Source: Epinephelus fuscoguttatus
Taxonomy: Eukaryota; Chordata; Actinopteri; Perciformes; Serranidae
Length of the DNA: 64,000 nt
Direction: 5' to 3'
NCBI RefSeq assembly: GCF_011397635.1
Contig: NC_064755.1
Coordinates: 40,158,059-40,222,058, forward strand
Below the pieces are notes generated by a model. It was given only the letters and a program-made list of their open reading frames with translations. It did no database searches and had not been told where the DNA came from. Positions 12,530 through 41,899 of the stretch are shown one piece after another (positions within the stretch are counted from its first letter, which is position 1; every line of letters starts with the position of its first letter). A program made the position numbers and the translations under genes.

Positions 12530-30124
<17,595 letters not shown>

Positions 30125-30545
30125 GGGGGACGAGGAGGAGGAGGAGAGGAGGTGACGGCTGATAGCATCTTTATTTTTATCCCATGTGCAGACCCACACC
30201 AACACCATGTTCATCCATCTATCAAAACTGTCTCACTTCCTGTTGGCTCCAACCCCACTGGTTCCTACTGAAGACACCTCACGAACATAAAGTCAATGTG
30301 TTGCTCTCTCGAGAGCTGTTTACCTTTGTCAAACACAACCACCAGCCTGCCAACACATTCTCACTCCGACCTTGCCACATATCGACATTTGGTCATGGAC
30401 TTTCAGATACGACATGAAAGGGACACCATGTCAAGTTCTGCCTGCTACATGCATTGTCTTCTTTCAAAATACACTTCTGTTTTCATAGGCAGTTTACTGT
30501 TTACATACAGTCTCTTTAAAAATAAATGCACTACGTCGGTACAAC
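30125..30545 (+). other. Likely chrna7 3' UTR with poly(A) signal
   Basis: A canonical AATAAA lies at 30521-30526, about 400 bp after the stop. No other gene feature was seen. The end of the transcript is inferred. Confidence 0.55.
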
Positions 30546-32865
30546 AATGCAAATTGATGTTTTTTCCTCCAACAAATAATGTACGTGGTTGGGTTTAGGA
30601 AAAAGAACAGGGTTTGGCTTTATAATCTCACAGGACGCTAAAACCGCTCTCCTGTGAAAGTCTGTGTTTGTTGGACCCATCCACCACCACTCCCGTCCAC
30701 CGTGCTCAGACTTTCATTGCCCTACCTTTCTTCCTTGTCCCCCCTGCGTTTCCCCCTGATGCCGCTGAGCGCCCTTAATCTATTACGGCAACCGGCCACG
30801 TATCATGCCGACGTTAAAGGCTGGCTTTTTTTTGTCAGTGTCTCCAAGCGCCAGATTTCGATGAGCCTGCAGGTTCCAGACCTCTGAATCGCTGCCCACA
30901 TCTCTAAGCTCACTGTAAAGCTGAAAACACATCGCCACCACAGCGCCATGGTGCATCATATGAGGCGTGTCAAATGCTTCCATTAGCACCGATAGCACAC
31001 ACAGTTATTACAACTGTTACCAAAAGATCTGAACTTCTTCCACCTCTGCATTAGCTTAAAATCATGTGTGGACACTCCCTGATTAAATTGTCTTTACAAT
31101 GACAGGATTGTGGGTCGTAACCATTGGGCCTCAACCGCAAGCCTCTCCTCATTCATTCTTTGATACACAAGAAACAGTAAGAGCAAGAGGTGAGGAGCAG
31201 AGAAGAAGAGCTGCTACAGAAGTCAGGATGTACAAACAGGGAGCGAGAAATAATTTTATTTTTTTTAGTGGTGCTAACATACTTATTAATACTAAAGGGG
31301 TCAAAATGAAGCTGTTTAATCAACGGGGCGACCTGGAGGGAGATTGGATAGTGGCCACCATGTTTTTACAGCAATGTCGTCCCACCACAGGGACGGCAGT
31401 ACCAGCAGTAATCGTGAATGAATGGCACCGCGAGCTAGCAGTTCACCTGACCTGGCAAGTGCGCAGTGCAGAGTGGGAAAGGCCAACGTTAGCTAACCAG
31501 TGGAGACCAGAGGTTGAGCAGTGGGCACTTTGTTTTCACACGTCAACGCAGCTAGCTGGCTGACTGTCAGCAAAGCCAACAGAAAATTAAATGAAAGGCA
31601 AAATATTTACAACACAACAGATTAAAATGTCGCCACCTCTAAATGGATAGCGCTTTGAAATGTGCTGCTAAATCTCACTGAGTCAATGGAGCACTGGACT
31701 AAAAGAAGAGGCCATTTCTTTGTTTGTTTGTTGCTTTTCTTGAAAGCTAACTAGTTAAAATTAACCGAAACTGACATCCCAAGTGTAGCTGTAGCTTTTT
31801 GTAAGATTTGGAGCCATCTACATATATTTTTGATGGACTATCCCTTTAAAGGAGAATCAAAGAGCTTTCAGCAGCATCTCATGGTCTTCATTCAGTGACT
31901 GGAACTGGTCCAGGTGTCAGGTGAGATGTGACAACAGGTGGTTGTATATTTAAGCTGCTGTCTGCTGGTCTGGTTTCCTTCTTCAGCATGAATAACATCT
32001 TTGTAAAATGACTGAAAACAGACTGAAGAAGAAAAAGGTCCGTTGACACCAGCAACAACAGGTCAGTAAATAATTGTATATAATGTATAGAATAATGAGC
32101 TTCGTGAAGAATCATGAGAATGTTTTGATTTCTTGGCAGCTGTATCAGGAGCTCGTCTCAAACTGATGTGAGTTTTTGTTATTTTTGTCTCTTGGGAACA
32201 GAGACAGTTAATGTATATATATTCAACAGAAGTTTGGATGTTTGAAGAAAAGAGGTTCTGTAGCAAATAAAGACATTGTATCATATTTTAACCAAAGACG
32301 ATCAAATATCATTAAACAAAATGTGAAGAACTGAAGTATGAAGACAGAAGCTGCCAAAATAAAATAAATGACCCAATTAATGAATTTTTATGCCATTAAA
32401 TGTACCATAAATAATATTAAAAATAAATGTAGATATTAATTGATAAAATGTGGCATCAATTTATATTTCTGTTTTCTGCTTCTATATTTATTTACCTTTG
32501 TATTAATTCTTGTATTTCTTTACATTCACCTCATATCCATTTTAAAATGTATTTTGCGTATTTTACTGAAGACCTTATTTTATGTGTAAATTGAAGAGGC
32601 CCTAAAGATGTGACCACAGAACCCACAGCTCAGGTGTCAGTGCAGTTCCCTCAAGAAAATGTTGGTATTGTACATTTCTGCAAACCCTGGATACATTACT
32701 TTTGTACGTTTCATACGTATCATATCAACGTTTCTAAAATGACATAGTTTATGAGCTGACTTGGTGGATGGTGTGTCAACTAGGAGAGATGCCCACCAAG
32801 CTGCAGACCACTGTTCAAGACCAACAAACAAAAAAACTGGTTGATTTACAGTAATAATAAATAAT
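30546..32865. other. Intergenic stretch, no gene seen
   Basis: AT-rich, with several chance frames, none with a recognisable domain. Confidence 0.4.
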
Positions 32866-32869
32866 AATA

Positions 32870-33600
32870 ATTAATACTTATATAGCATCTTTGAAGAGAC
32901 CCAAGGAAACTTTACAACAACAAAAATAACAATCTAGCAACCAAAAGCCAGGGTGAGCAGGTGTCTTTTCAGTGCAGATTTAAAAATGTCCAGTGTTGGC
33001 GCCTGGTGAATCTCCATGGGGAGAGAGTTCCACAGGGTTGGGGCTGCCACACTGAAAGCTCTATCCCCGAATGTGACCCAGGAGACCCAAGTCAGCGGAC
33101 TGCATGTTCCGCGTGGGGGTGTAATCAGTGAGGAGGTCCAATAGGTATCATGGGGCAAGGTCATGGCGAGGTTTATAGGCGGGGAGGAGGAGTTTGTAGG
33201 TGATGCGGAACTTGACTGGAAGCCAGCGTAGGTGTTTGAGGGTGGGGGCGATGTGCTGCCAAGGCTTGGTCTGGGTGAGAACCCTTGCAGCTGAGTTCTG
33301 GATGGGTGGATGGTGTAGAGCTGAGATATAGTTGGGTATCGTCAGCGTAACAATGACAATTCAGACCATGTTTACGAAAGTCTGACCCAGGCGGAGCATG
33401 TAAATGGTGAAGAGGAGGGGACCAAGCACAGAACCCTGAGGCATGCCATGGTTTACAGGGGCTGGGTGGGAACTGGAGCCATTGATGTAGACAAACTGTT
33501 GCCGGTTGGATATGTATGAGTGGAACCATGAGAGAGCTGTGCCAGTGAGACCGAGGTGAGTGGAAAGGCGGTTGAGGAGGATGGAGTGGGAGATAGTGTG
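32870..33600 (-). pseudogene. L2-type LINE ORF2 3' half, frameshifted
   Basis: The minus strand reads, in more than one frame, as an L2 reverse transcriptase. It has the catalytic YADD box (HCYADDTQLYLSS), then after shifts 'FGDRAFSVAAPTLWNSLPME' and DIFKSALKRHLL at the C-terminus. Frameshifts between blocks make it a dead copy. The 3' untranslated end lies at about 32850-32930. Confidence 0.8.
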
Positions 33601-34930
33601 CGACGACTCATCGCTGTTTTTCCAACGGATTTTTAACCATCAAACGTGGGTGTTTTTAGTGACCTGTTCCAGCAGGGGTAGAGGCACGAAAAAGCAGCTG
33701 TTTCTTACTGAGACATTGCTGCTTTTCGAGCGGAAATTGTGCCACCAAAACCAGGTATTTTAAGCCAAAACGTGATCTTTTCCTAACCATAACAAAAAAA
33801 ATTTCGTGCCTAAACCTAACCACACATTAACCACAGTATTATTGACACCTAAAGGAACATAAAGTTTCAATGTATCCACTTCATAGTAATGTGCAAATGT
33901 AACATTTCTGTTGTGTGCAGAAACATACATTGCCAACAATGCGAGTCGGTTGCAGCTGTACAATGAGTCAGACTAGTTGTGGTCCATTAAAGACAAGTTT
34001 CAAATCATCAAGGATGCACACACAGCACAGGAGTAGAAAACTCATTTCCCTTCAGTATATAGAACTAAAGCAGCATGTATGAAAAAATCCTGCTGATTCC
34101 TCAAAATATACCAGACACTCGAGACATTAGTGGAAAAACTCATATTAGAGATGACTGCAGACTAAACAGGCAAACTGAATCTCTGTCAGTGCAGGATTTA
34201 GTAAGTCTTATTGATCAGCCATCAATGATCATGCACTTTTCTACAGACGTGAAACAAGCAAGCATGTTGCATTTTCTATTCAAAGCCATCACTTCCACAC
34301 ATTATTTCCATTTTTCATGCAGCTGAAGGTGCAGAAACAACTCCATCTCCTCAGAATCATCATGATTTTTATCCCTTGTGTGCGTGTGCACCAAACACAT
34401 GTTAATGACCGTGTACATGTTGTTCATCATGTTCAGACACTGTCTAAATTGCTGGCTTGCAAACATTAAAGCAGCAGAATTAATCAGCAATAAAAGAGAG
34501 GAGTCGTCTATCTACACATCAGCAGTGTGAAGTAACGGTGTGATTTTCTACGCCAACACTTTGATCTGGCTGTGAAAATATTCTGTCAACAATATGCAAA
34601 TGTGCTTTTGTATCAGCTACTGTTGATGAGATATCACAGAGGTTTTCATCTTCCAACCAGTTATATTACAGTTCTGTACAGATCTTTTTCCAGTTTACAT
34701 AAAATGCCCTCAGTGGGACCTATAGTGATACAATAACAAGAGAATATGACAGATTCTGTTTGAATAATAATGTAAATAGATTATGAAATCCTCTATCACA
34801 AATGTGTATGTTTATTCTGTCTGACAGTGTGAGCTCTGTGCAGAAATGGATTATTGAATGGGCCTCTGGGCACAAGTCCCTGGATCACAGCCTCTGTTTG
34901 AAGGGAATTTTAACTTGTCTTGTTGAAATG
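33601..34930. other. Intergenic stretch, no gene seen
   Basis: No supported exon. 33600-33800 has the look of another repeat, but no ends were resolved. Confidence 0.35.
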
Positions 34931-34934
34931 TCAG

Positions 34935-36262
34935 TCAAACAACCAGAAAAGAGGCAAAATGACTACAAAAAGAGCAGAGAGAGAGACAAAAAGAGACAAA
35001 GAGACTCCTAACAACCACAGAGAGACTCAAAACCACTACATAGGAACACAAACAACTTCAACGAGACAAAAGAAAACTACAAAGGGACACAAAACAACTA
35101 TGAAGAGATTCAAAACAATGTCAAAGAGATCCAAAACAACAACAAAGAGACTCAAAGCAACCAACTAGTGACACCACCAACAATAAAGAGACCCAAAACA
35201 ACTACAAAGAGACACAAAACAAAGAGATTCAAAATAATCACAAAAAGAAACAAAACAACTACAAAGAGACTCCAAATAGCTAAAATGAGACTCAAAACAA
35301 CTACAAAGAGACACAAAATAGCTACAAAGAGGCTCAAAACAACCGACTACAGAGACACAAACAAAAAAGAGATCCAAAACAACTACAGAGATTCAAAATA
35401 ATTACAAAAAAGACTCAGAACAACTACAAAGGGACTCCAAATAGCAACAAAGAGACTCAAAACGACTATAAAGAGGCACAAAACAACTACAAAGAGACTC
35501 CAAATAGCAACAAAGAGACTCAAAACAACAACAAAGAGACACAAAATGACTACAAAGAGACTCCAAATAGCAACAAAGAGACTCAAAACAACTACAAAGA
35601 GACTCAAAACAACTACAAAGAGACCCAAAATAGCTACAAAGAGGCTCAAAACAACCAACTGCAGAGACACAAACAACAAAGAGATCCAAAACAACTACAA
35701 AGAGGCACAAAACAACTACAAAGAGGTTCAAAATAATCACAAAAAGACTCAATACAATAACACACAATAAAACTTCAGAGACTCAAAACAACTACAAAGA
35801 GACTTAAAACAACTACAAACAGACAAAAAACAACTACAAAGAGACTCAAAACAACTACAAAGAGACTCAAAACAACTACAGACTTAAAACAACTACAACG
35901 AGACACAAAACAACTACAAAGAGACTCAAAATAGCTACAAAGAGAGGCAAATCAACTACAAGATTCAAAATAATCACAAAAAGACTCAGAACAACTACAA
36001 AGGAACAACTACAAAGAGAGGCAAATCAACTACAAGATTCAAAATAATCACAAAAAGACTCAGAACAACTACAAAGGAACAACTACAAAGAGAGGCAAAC
36101 CAACTACAAAGAGACTTAAAACAACCACAAAGAGACTTAAAACAACTACAAAGGAACAACTACAAAGAGACTTAAACAAAGTAAAGGGAGGCAAAAGAGT
36201 CTCAAAGATACACACAATAGCCACAAAAAGATACAAAAAAGTACAAAGAGACTCAAAATGAC
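34935..36262 (+). repeat. Minisatellite of about 21-bp AC/GA-rich units
   Basis: The core unit is close to AAACAACTACAAAGAGACTC and repeats for about 1.3 kb with variants. Because 21 is a multiple of three and units rarely contain stops, both strands stay open for long runs: KTTTKRLK on plus, LFVVVLSL on minus. Higher-order structure is visible. A variant block with aaccaactgcagagacac recurs about 306 bp apart (35335 and 35641), and a block of about 67 bp is repeated near 35945 and 36010. It is not a gene. Confidence 0.95.
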
Positions 36263-36289
36263 GACCACTGAGAAGGCTGTGGGGGTCCG

Positions 36290-38150
36290 GGGACCCATCG
36301 TCTCATAATCCATCCATGGCTCTGACTAGGTTGTGATTTTTGGGAATGAGAGCTGTCGGACTCTGGTAATAAATTGATGATGATGTTTGTTCAGGTGGAG
36401 CTGTTAGTCGGGCTGTCAACACGTTCACTCTGCTGTCTGTAAATAAATGTATTTTCTTAAGCATCAGGCTGTGATGTGGATCCTTCAGGAGGTTGCGAGT
36501 TGAATTTAACAAGATATACTTTGCAGGCTGAAGCTCGGCTGGTGAACCAAGCTAACCGTTGCCACTATAGATTTTATATAAATATGGACGACGTGTCTCC
36601 ACTTACCTCCACTGTACAAAAATAAAGCCAAAATATCTTGGATATGGTCGTCTTGTACTGGTGACTATATTTGGAGCCAGAGTCTGTGCAGTTGTGATCG
36701 CTGCAGTATTGAGTTCCCGCCTATACACCTGTCCAACCAACTGTGAGCAGTGCCATTGATGATGATCACACCCACTGGCACACACAGCTGTCAATCATGA
36801 CGTCACTCCCCCTTTATATAGCATCAATTGGCAAAGTAAGACTAAACGCAGCTTTTTGATAAAACGTCAGGGCAATCTGGCTTCAAGCCTTGAAGGCAAA
36901 TTCAGCTAGCTTCAGTTTCATGTTATGGAAGCCAAAAAACAGCGCAAAGTAAGGAGCACACACACACACACACACATACACACACACACGCACACACACA
37001 CACTCTATATAGTGTTACTGTATGATCTTGATCAGGAGCAGCATTGAAATAACATCTGAGTTTTAACACTGCAGATTCAGATCAGCTGAATCAAGATGTT
37101 TTGGGGACACATCTCTTGTGTGATGAAGACGTCTCTCAGCTCCGCACAAACACACAGAAGTACTGTTTGTGTTAGTGTGAACCAAACCTGGATTAACCCA
37201 AGACTTGGCAATGAGTCGCTGAGACAGACAGACAGATGGAGAGACAGACAATCAGACAGACAGAGAGGCAGAGGAGCAGCAGATGTTCTGAGACTGGCCT
37301 GATAAAAAGCAACAGAGAGCTGATTGGCTGAGAGAGAGTGTATGACTCTGTCAATATTCTCCCTGTCTGTGTGAATAGAGAGAGTAATTCTCCAGATTGT
37401 TCTCTGGGGGAAACTCGTTTCCTTTCCTCTTTTATTGCGCGTCATTTCTAATTTGGCCCGCTGTGGAGGCTGAGCCGAGGCAGAATGAGTCTCCAACACT
37501 CAGCACTGCCAGCAGCTCCTCCAGGAAAGAAAAAAAAATATGTCCACCCATTGTAAAAGGGGCAATCAGTGAGGATTTTACTGCTCCGTGGCTCAGACAG
37601 AGCGGGATGTAATATATCTGCAGGGTTTCACCAGCTGCTCAGACTTCTGTCCGGACTCAAGTTTGCTCTGGAACTAAATTACATGACAAACCGGAGACAT
37701 TTGGATAGTGAGAGGGTGAAAGCTTCCGGTACTTTGGAGCAGGAGAGAGGTGCCAGACACACAGAGTTTAAAGCACCAAATAAAAACCTTTATGGACACT
37801 TAAAGCTCGAGTGCAGGACTTTTACATATAAATGAATGACAGTTACATTCGAGCGCTGTCAAATGAGTTCACACAATGCTGATTAACTATCACCACCAGG
37901 GAAAGCTCTCTGCATTTCTCAGGAACCCAGAGTTGTGGTGTCTGTGGTGACTAACCCGATGTGATGTGTTTTTCATCAACCAGCCAGAGCCAAAGGAGGA
38001 GAGACCACAGTGACTGAGCAGCAGTTTGGAGGATACAGACACAGATTTCTTAATTGTCATACACATACAACATACAATGACATTCAGTTGCACTCAAGGA
38101 CTGAGCTCATATAGGAAAAAAAGAGTAATAAATAGTAAGTAATAGTAGTA
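36290..38150. other. Intergenic stretch, no gene seen
   Basis: Contains a (CA)n-type run at about 36958-37001 and short (GACA)n near 37222-37262. No exon was recognised. Confidence 0.4.
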
Positions 38151-38499
38151 AAAATCCATCCATCTATTTTCATCCGCTTCTCCGGGGCCGGATCGTGGGA
38201 GCCACAGGCCAGGCAAAGCACCCCAGATGTCCCACTCCCCAGCAACGCTTTCCAGCTCCTCCTGGGGGACCCCAAGGTGTTCCCAGGCCAGATGAGATAC
38301 ATAATACCTCCAGCGTGTTCTGGGTCTGCCCCGGGGCCTCCTACCAGTGGGACATGCCCCGAACACCTCTAAAAGGAGGCGCCCAGGAGGATCCTGATCA
38401 GATGCCCGAACACCTCAACTGACCCCTTCTCGAGGTGAAGCAGCAGTGGCTCTACTCCGAGCTCCCTCCAGATGTCTGAGCTCCTTACACTATCTCTAA

Positions 38500-39265
38500 A
38501 GCCTAGTCCACATTACACAATTTTCACCCTGACTTTGCTTCGCGGAGACTATTGTAATCTTTTGAATGTTCATACCTGGCGATGTGAATTTCTGTCAGCG
38601 GGAGTCTCGCCAACTGTGTCACAACCTGCGTGTGTGCACGCCACAAGATTCAAGATGTGTCGTCACTAAAGTTGGAGACGACTCATCATAAAGGCATAGA
38701 TATTCTTTATTATTCTGGGTCCAAACACAACGCGCTCCCCGTGATCCTGTGGACGCCGCCATTGTTGTTGTTGCTTGCCGGCCGGCTTGTCAGTGTTGCC
38801 AGATCTTGGGAGAGAAACAAGCAACCAGGGCTATGGAAACAAGCCCAAAAGAAGCGACTATCATGCGTTTAAATAACTTATTAGACGGATATATATAGAG
38901 AAAGGTTTAGAGAGCAAGCCCAAATAAGCAACTCCACTTTAGAAACAAGCCCAAAGTTGTGACCTGGCAACTCTGCGGCTTGTCCTCCTACATTTCTTCT
39001 GTCCTCCTGCATGCTTATGTGGGACATACCCTGCCTCCCATTGGCTGATGCTCTTTGTCAGTCGTGTCAGACTTCTCCAGTTTTCTAGCATGCCAGATAT
39101 CCAGTCCCAGTCACAGATGAGGGGGCGACTTGCTTGTAGGCCTGTTCACACATGAGGACTCGTCGTGGCAGACTATCTGCCGACTCACCTCAGACCCAAG
39201 GTGGCTCTCAAGATCCTCTGAGACGTCAAAATCGTGGTGAAAATCGTGTAACGTGAACTAGGCTT
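38500..39265. mobile_element. PIF/Harbinger-like MITE in the LINE
   Basis: Inverted ends AGCCTAGTCCACATTACAC and AGCCTAGTTCACGTTACAC are flanked by TAA (38497-38499 and 39266-39268), a TWA-type 3-bp duplication. Similarity extends to about 30 bp with TTTTCACC. Length is 766 bp. No transposase frame. Confidence 0.8.
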
Positions 39266-39268
39266 AAA

Positions 39269-40277
39269 GGATAACTTTGGTATTTTTCAACCTGGGCCCT
39301 ATTTCCCCATGTGTTTGTGTGCGTATGATTCATAGGTACGACTCGTTCTAAAATCGGTTCAGTATTGAGGGAGGCGGATGCAGCCAGGAGCCGCGAAACG
39401 AGCTAAAACGGTAACTGGGGCAAATGCGTCTTGTATAAGTTTGCGCATTAAAAGTGCTTTTTTTCGCCACTGACTGGTTCAGATCGCCAGTGCTGTCTCT
39501 GTACATAGCATACTAAGCGTTTCCTTTACCCTTCACTTGCTCTGGGCTGTGTGTGACGTCATCTCGCGAGAGGTTTGCTTGTTGCTGGAAGAAAACAGAG
39601 GAGCCATGCAGAGCACCGCTCAGAGTGGTGCTGGTTGTCCCAGAGTACAGTTGAGAGTTTTACTGCATCGACTGTAAACAATGGTTTGTGTTTGTGCTTA
39701 TCCGAACTGCAAGAACAGAATGTCGTGCAATACCCCGTACAGCTTTCATAGGCTGCCTTTGTCGTACGGCAAGATGCTGAAGTTGTGGCTAGTTGTGCTA
39801 CAAATGGATGCTAACACTCCTGTCCAGACACTGCGCCTTGCAGACCATCGGGTCTGCAGTGCTCACTTCTCTCAAGATGACTACTGCCAGCCGAAGAAGA
39901 GAAGACATCCAATCCCGAAACACCTCTTCCTCAAGAAAACGGCTATCCCACGAGTAGAGAGAGCTACAGACACAGTGGAGCAAAGCTCTCGCGAGATGAC
40001 GTCACACAGCCCAGAGGTAAGGGAAACGTTTAGTATGCTATTTACAGAGATAGCACTGGCAATCTGAACCGGTAACTGGCGGAAGAAAGCACTTTTAATG
40101 CGCAAATTTATACGGGACGCATTTGCCCCCATTACCGTTTAGCTCGTTTCGCGGCTCCCAGCTGCATCCGCCTCCCTCAATACTGAACCAATTTTAGAAC
40201 GAGTTGTATCTATGAATCATACGCACACATACACATGGGGAAATAGGGCCCAGGTTGAAAAATACCAAAGTTATCCT
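39269..40277 (+). mobile_element. Kolobok-like element with TTAA duplication and long inverted repeats
   Basis: Ends AGGATAACTTTGGTATTTTT in inverted orientation are flanked by TTAA at 39265-39268 and 40278-40281. The inverted repeats run about 300 bp each (39269-39572 and 39971-40277). TTAA duplication plus a THAP-domain reading frame fits Kolobok. The terminus TTAAAGGAT is close to the TTAAAGGRR ends of the Xenopus T2 group as I recall it. No transposase catalytic domain is present in the 1.0 kb, so it is non-autonomous. Confidence 0.75.
39681..40067 (+). CDS. THAP-domain protein encoded by the Kolobok-like element
   Basis: 128 codons. THAP is a C2CH zinc-binding DNA-recognition domain used by P-element and Kolobok transposases and by host THAP proteins. 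Visible are CVCAYPNCKNR at the start (C-x4-C), YSFHRLPL, the later VCSAHFSQDDY (C-x2-H) and a hydrophobic TAIPRV at the AVPTIF-box position. The domain covers about residues 1-93. The last 30 or so codons run into the right inverted repeat, so the stop may be an artefact and the original exon may have been spliced onward. An intact frame suggests recent insertion. Whether it is expressed is unknown. Confidence 0.65.
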   Translation: MVCVCAYPNCKNRMSCNTPYSFHRLPLSYGKMLKLWLVVLQMDANTPVQTLRLADHRVCSAHFSQDDYCQPKKRRHPIPKHLFLKKTAIPRVERATDTVEQSSREMTSHSPEVRETFSMLFTEIALAI

Positions 40278-40420
40278 TTAAGGCCGAGCCCAGACACCCC
40301 ATGGAGGAAAGTCATTTCGGCCGCTTGTATCCACGATGTCATTCTCTTGGTCCCTACCCAGAGCTCATGACCATAGGTGAAGGTTGGGATGTACAGTAGA
40401 TGGACCAGGGAATACAGAAT

Positions 40421-41702
40421 ATCCAAAAATAACTGAGACATTCAGGTCATTCCAGGTGATTTTTTTTAAACATAATACAATTTTAATGCTTTGAGTTTCT
40501 TTCACCTTCATTGTGTTGAAGTTTCAGAATGGGTGTCTCCAAACGTCAGCACACAACCAAACTATCTATAAGGCTCACAGGACCATGAGAGGTGAGTAAG
40601 AAACTATGTTTGTGTTTTCTCACTGCAGTCGTTTTTCAGTTCTTTTTCAGTTTGAGTGTATCTCTCCTACTCTGTTTAAATAATAGAAAGTATGTAGCCT
40701 CTGAATGTTTTAAATCTGTACCTCTCTGCTCCAGTGTTTTCACCTCTCAGTGAACAGATATTTCATACAGACTGGTGCTGCCCTCTAGTGAGGAGTTAAA
40801 GCAGTGCAGGGAGGCTGCTCTGAAGGCACTATCTGGGATGGATCAAGGATTGTGTCTTTAAGAAACCTGTCAAACTGTGTTTTGCTACAGTATCTACAAG
40901 AGCTGCCTTCAGGTGTAGTGGGAAAAATAATAACTACAACCACCACATGTAACAAAATGATCATTCTTCTTGCACTGAATTACAAAAAGATGTGGAACTT
41001 CGAGTTCAGATGAAAGTTGAGGAACACCTTGCTTTTTAAAACTGCTTAACATTGATAATTTTTTGTGTGGATGAAAATATTTTTTAAAGTTTATATTTTA
41101 AGAGACAAAGAGCTGAGGTGAAATAATGATGTCCATTGATTTTATTTTGACACAAACAGATAGTAGAGGGGAAACTTGAAAAGGAGAGAAACCTGTCAGT
41201 GTCAGAGAGGACAGGAATTATTAAAATAATAGTATCAAGATTAATTGTTCTATTATTTGAGATGAAAATTCATATCAGGTTACCTCTTTAAAATACTGGG
41301 ACAGGGCTTCTCTTTAATTATTAAAGTTCCTCATATGAATATGAGATCTTGCTAAAATAATTATCACATTAAAAGTGATGTAGTGTCTTGTTTGTCTGTA
41401 AACCAAACCCCACTTATAAAACATTAACTGGGACCTGATATGATAACTAATATGAGCATAACAGCAGACATGTGAGAGAAAAATAACAATCTGTATTTAC
41501 AACAGCATCAACTTTAAATGTTTTAAGATTAAAACTATAATAAAATATAAAATAGTGAGGTTTCATTTATGAATAACATCTGAAACTTTATTTGAGTAAA
41601 ACCAGATTTTTTCAGCAAATAAATGTTCCTACAATAACAGCTGCTGTGTCATGTGGACAAGTGTGTCGGATTGCACCTGTTCTCACCTGTCCCGCTGACG
41701 TC

Positions 41703-41743
<41 letters not shown>

Positions 41744-41771
41744 GTTTGTGTCTGTGTGACTGTGTCTGCAG
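40421..41771. other. Sequence upstream of the kinesin gene
   Basis: AT-rich and non-coding. A (TC)n tract at 41706-41741 lies immediately before the acceptor-like tgtgtctgcag at 41761-41771. Confidence 0.45.
41696..41703 (+). promoter_or_regulatory. Palindromic CRE motif TGACGTCA
   Basis: A full cAMP-response-element core lies 77 bp before the proposed start codon of the kinesin gene and just upstream of the (TC)n tract. Whether transcription starts here, or an upstream non-coding exon exists, cannot be decided from sequence. Confidence 0.4.
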
Positions 41772-41779
41772 GAGTCTCG

Positions 41780-41899
41780 ATGGGCAGCGGAGCGTCAGCC
41801 AGTGGGGGATCCCGGCCGGAGAGGCCAGGAGCCGGGGTACCTGAGCCTGAAGCCGCCCGGCCCTCCACACCTGCAGGACGGAGCTCAGACACCCTGCAG
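41780..41899 (+). CDS. Kinesin-14 exon 1 (proposed start)
   Basis: ATG at 41780 gives [10 protein letters not shown], then a Pro/Glu/Ala-rich stretch. The donor is gtaaat after codon 40. An in-frame ATG at 41756 lies upstream of the acceptor-like ctgcag, so 41780 is preferred. The Kozak context is weak (T at -3, G at +4). MGSGAS fits the N-myristoylation pattern (Gly2, Ser6). Confidence 0.65.

Larger units (their letters stand above)
38150..40420 (-). pseudogene. Rex3/RTE-like LINE 3' end, interrupted
   Basis: Minus-strand reading of 38366-38150 gives CPTGRRPRGRPRTRW and WEHLGVPQEELE. This is the same C-terminal tail as in the copy at 4105-4646. The more upstream part of the tail (ELWVGTK-like block) lies at 40282-40420, so about 1.78 kb of other elements split the LINE at 38500-40281. 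The ctctaa|ggctgag junction seen intact in the first copy marks the break. Confidence 0.8.

Noticed and set aside
31099..31563. 154-codon plus-strand frame
   Set aside because: No domain recognised and no splice context linking it to either neighbour; intergenic chance frame is more likely.
34920..35770. Lysine/threonine-rich and leucine/valine-rich reading frames
   Set aside because: Caused by the 21-bp minisatellite. The minus-strand hydrophobic repeats look like membrane helices but are simple-sequence artefacts.
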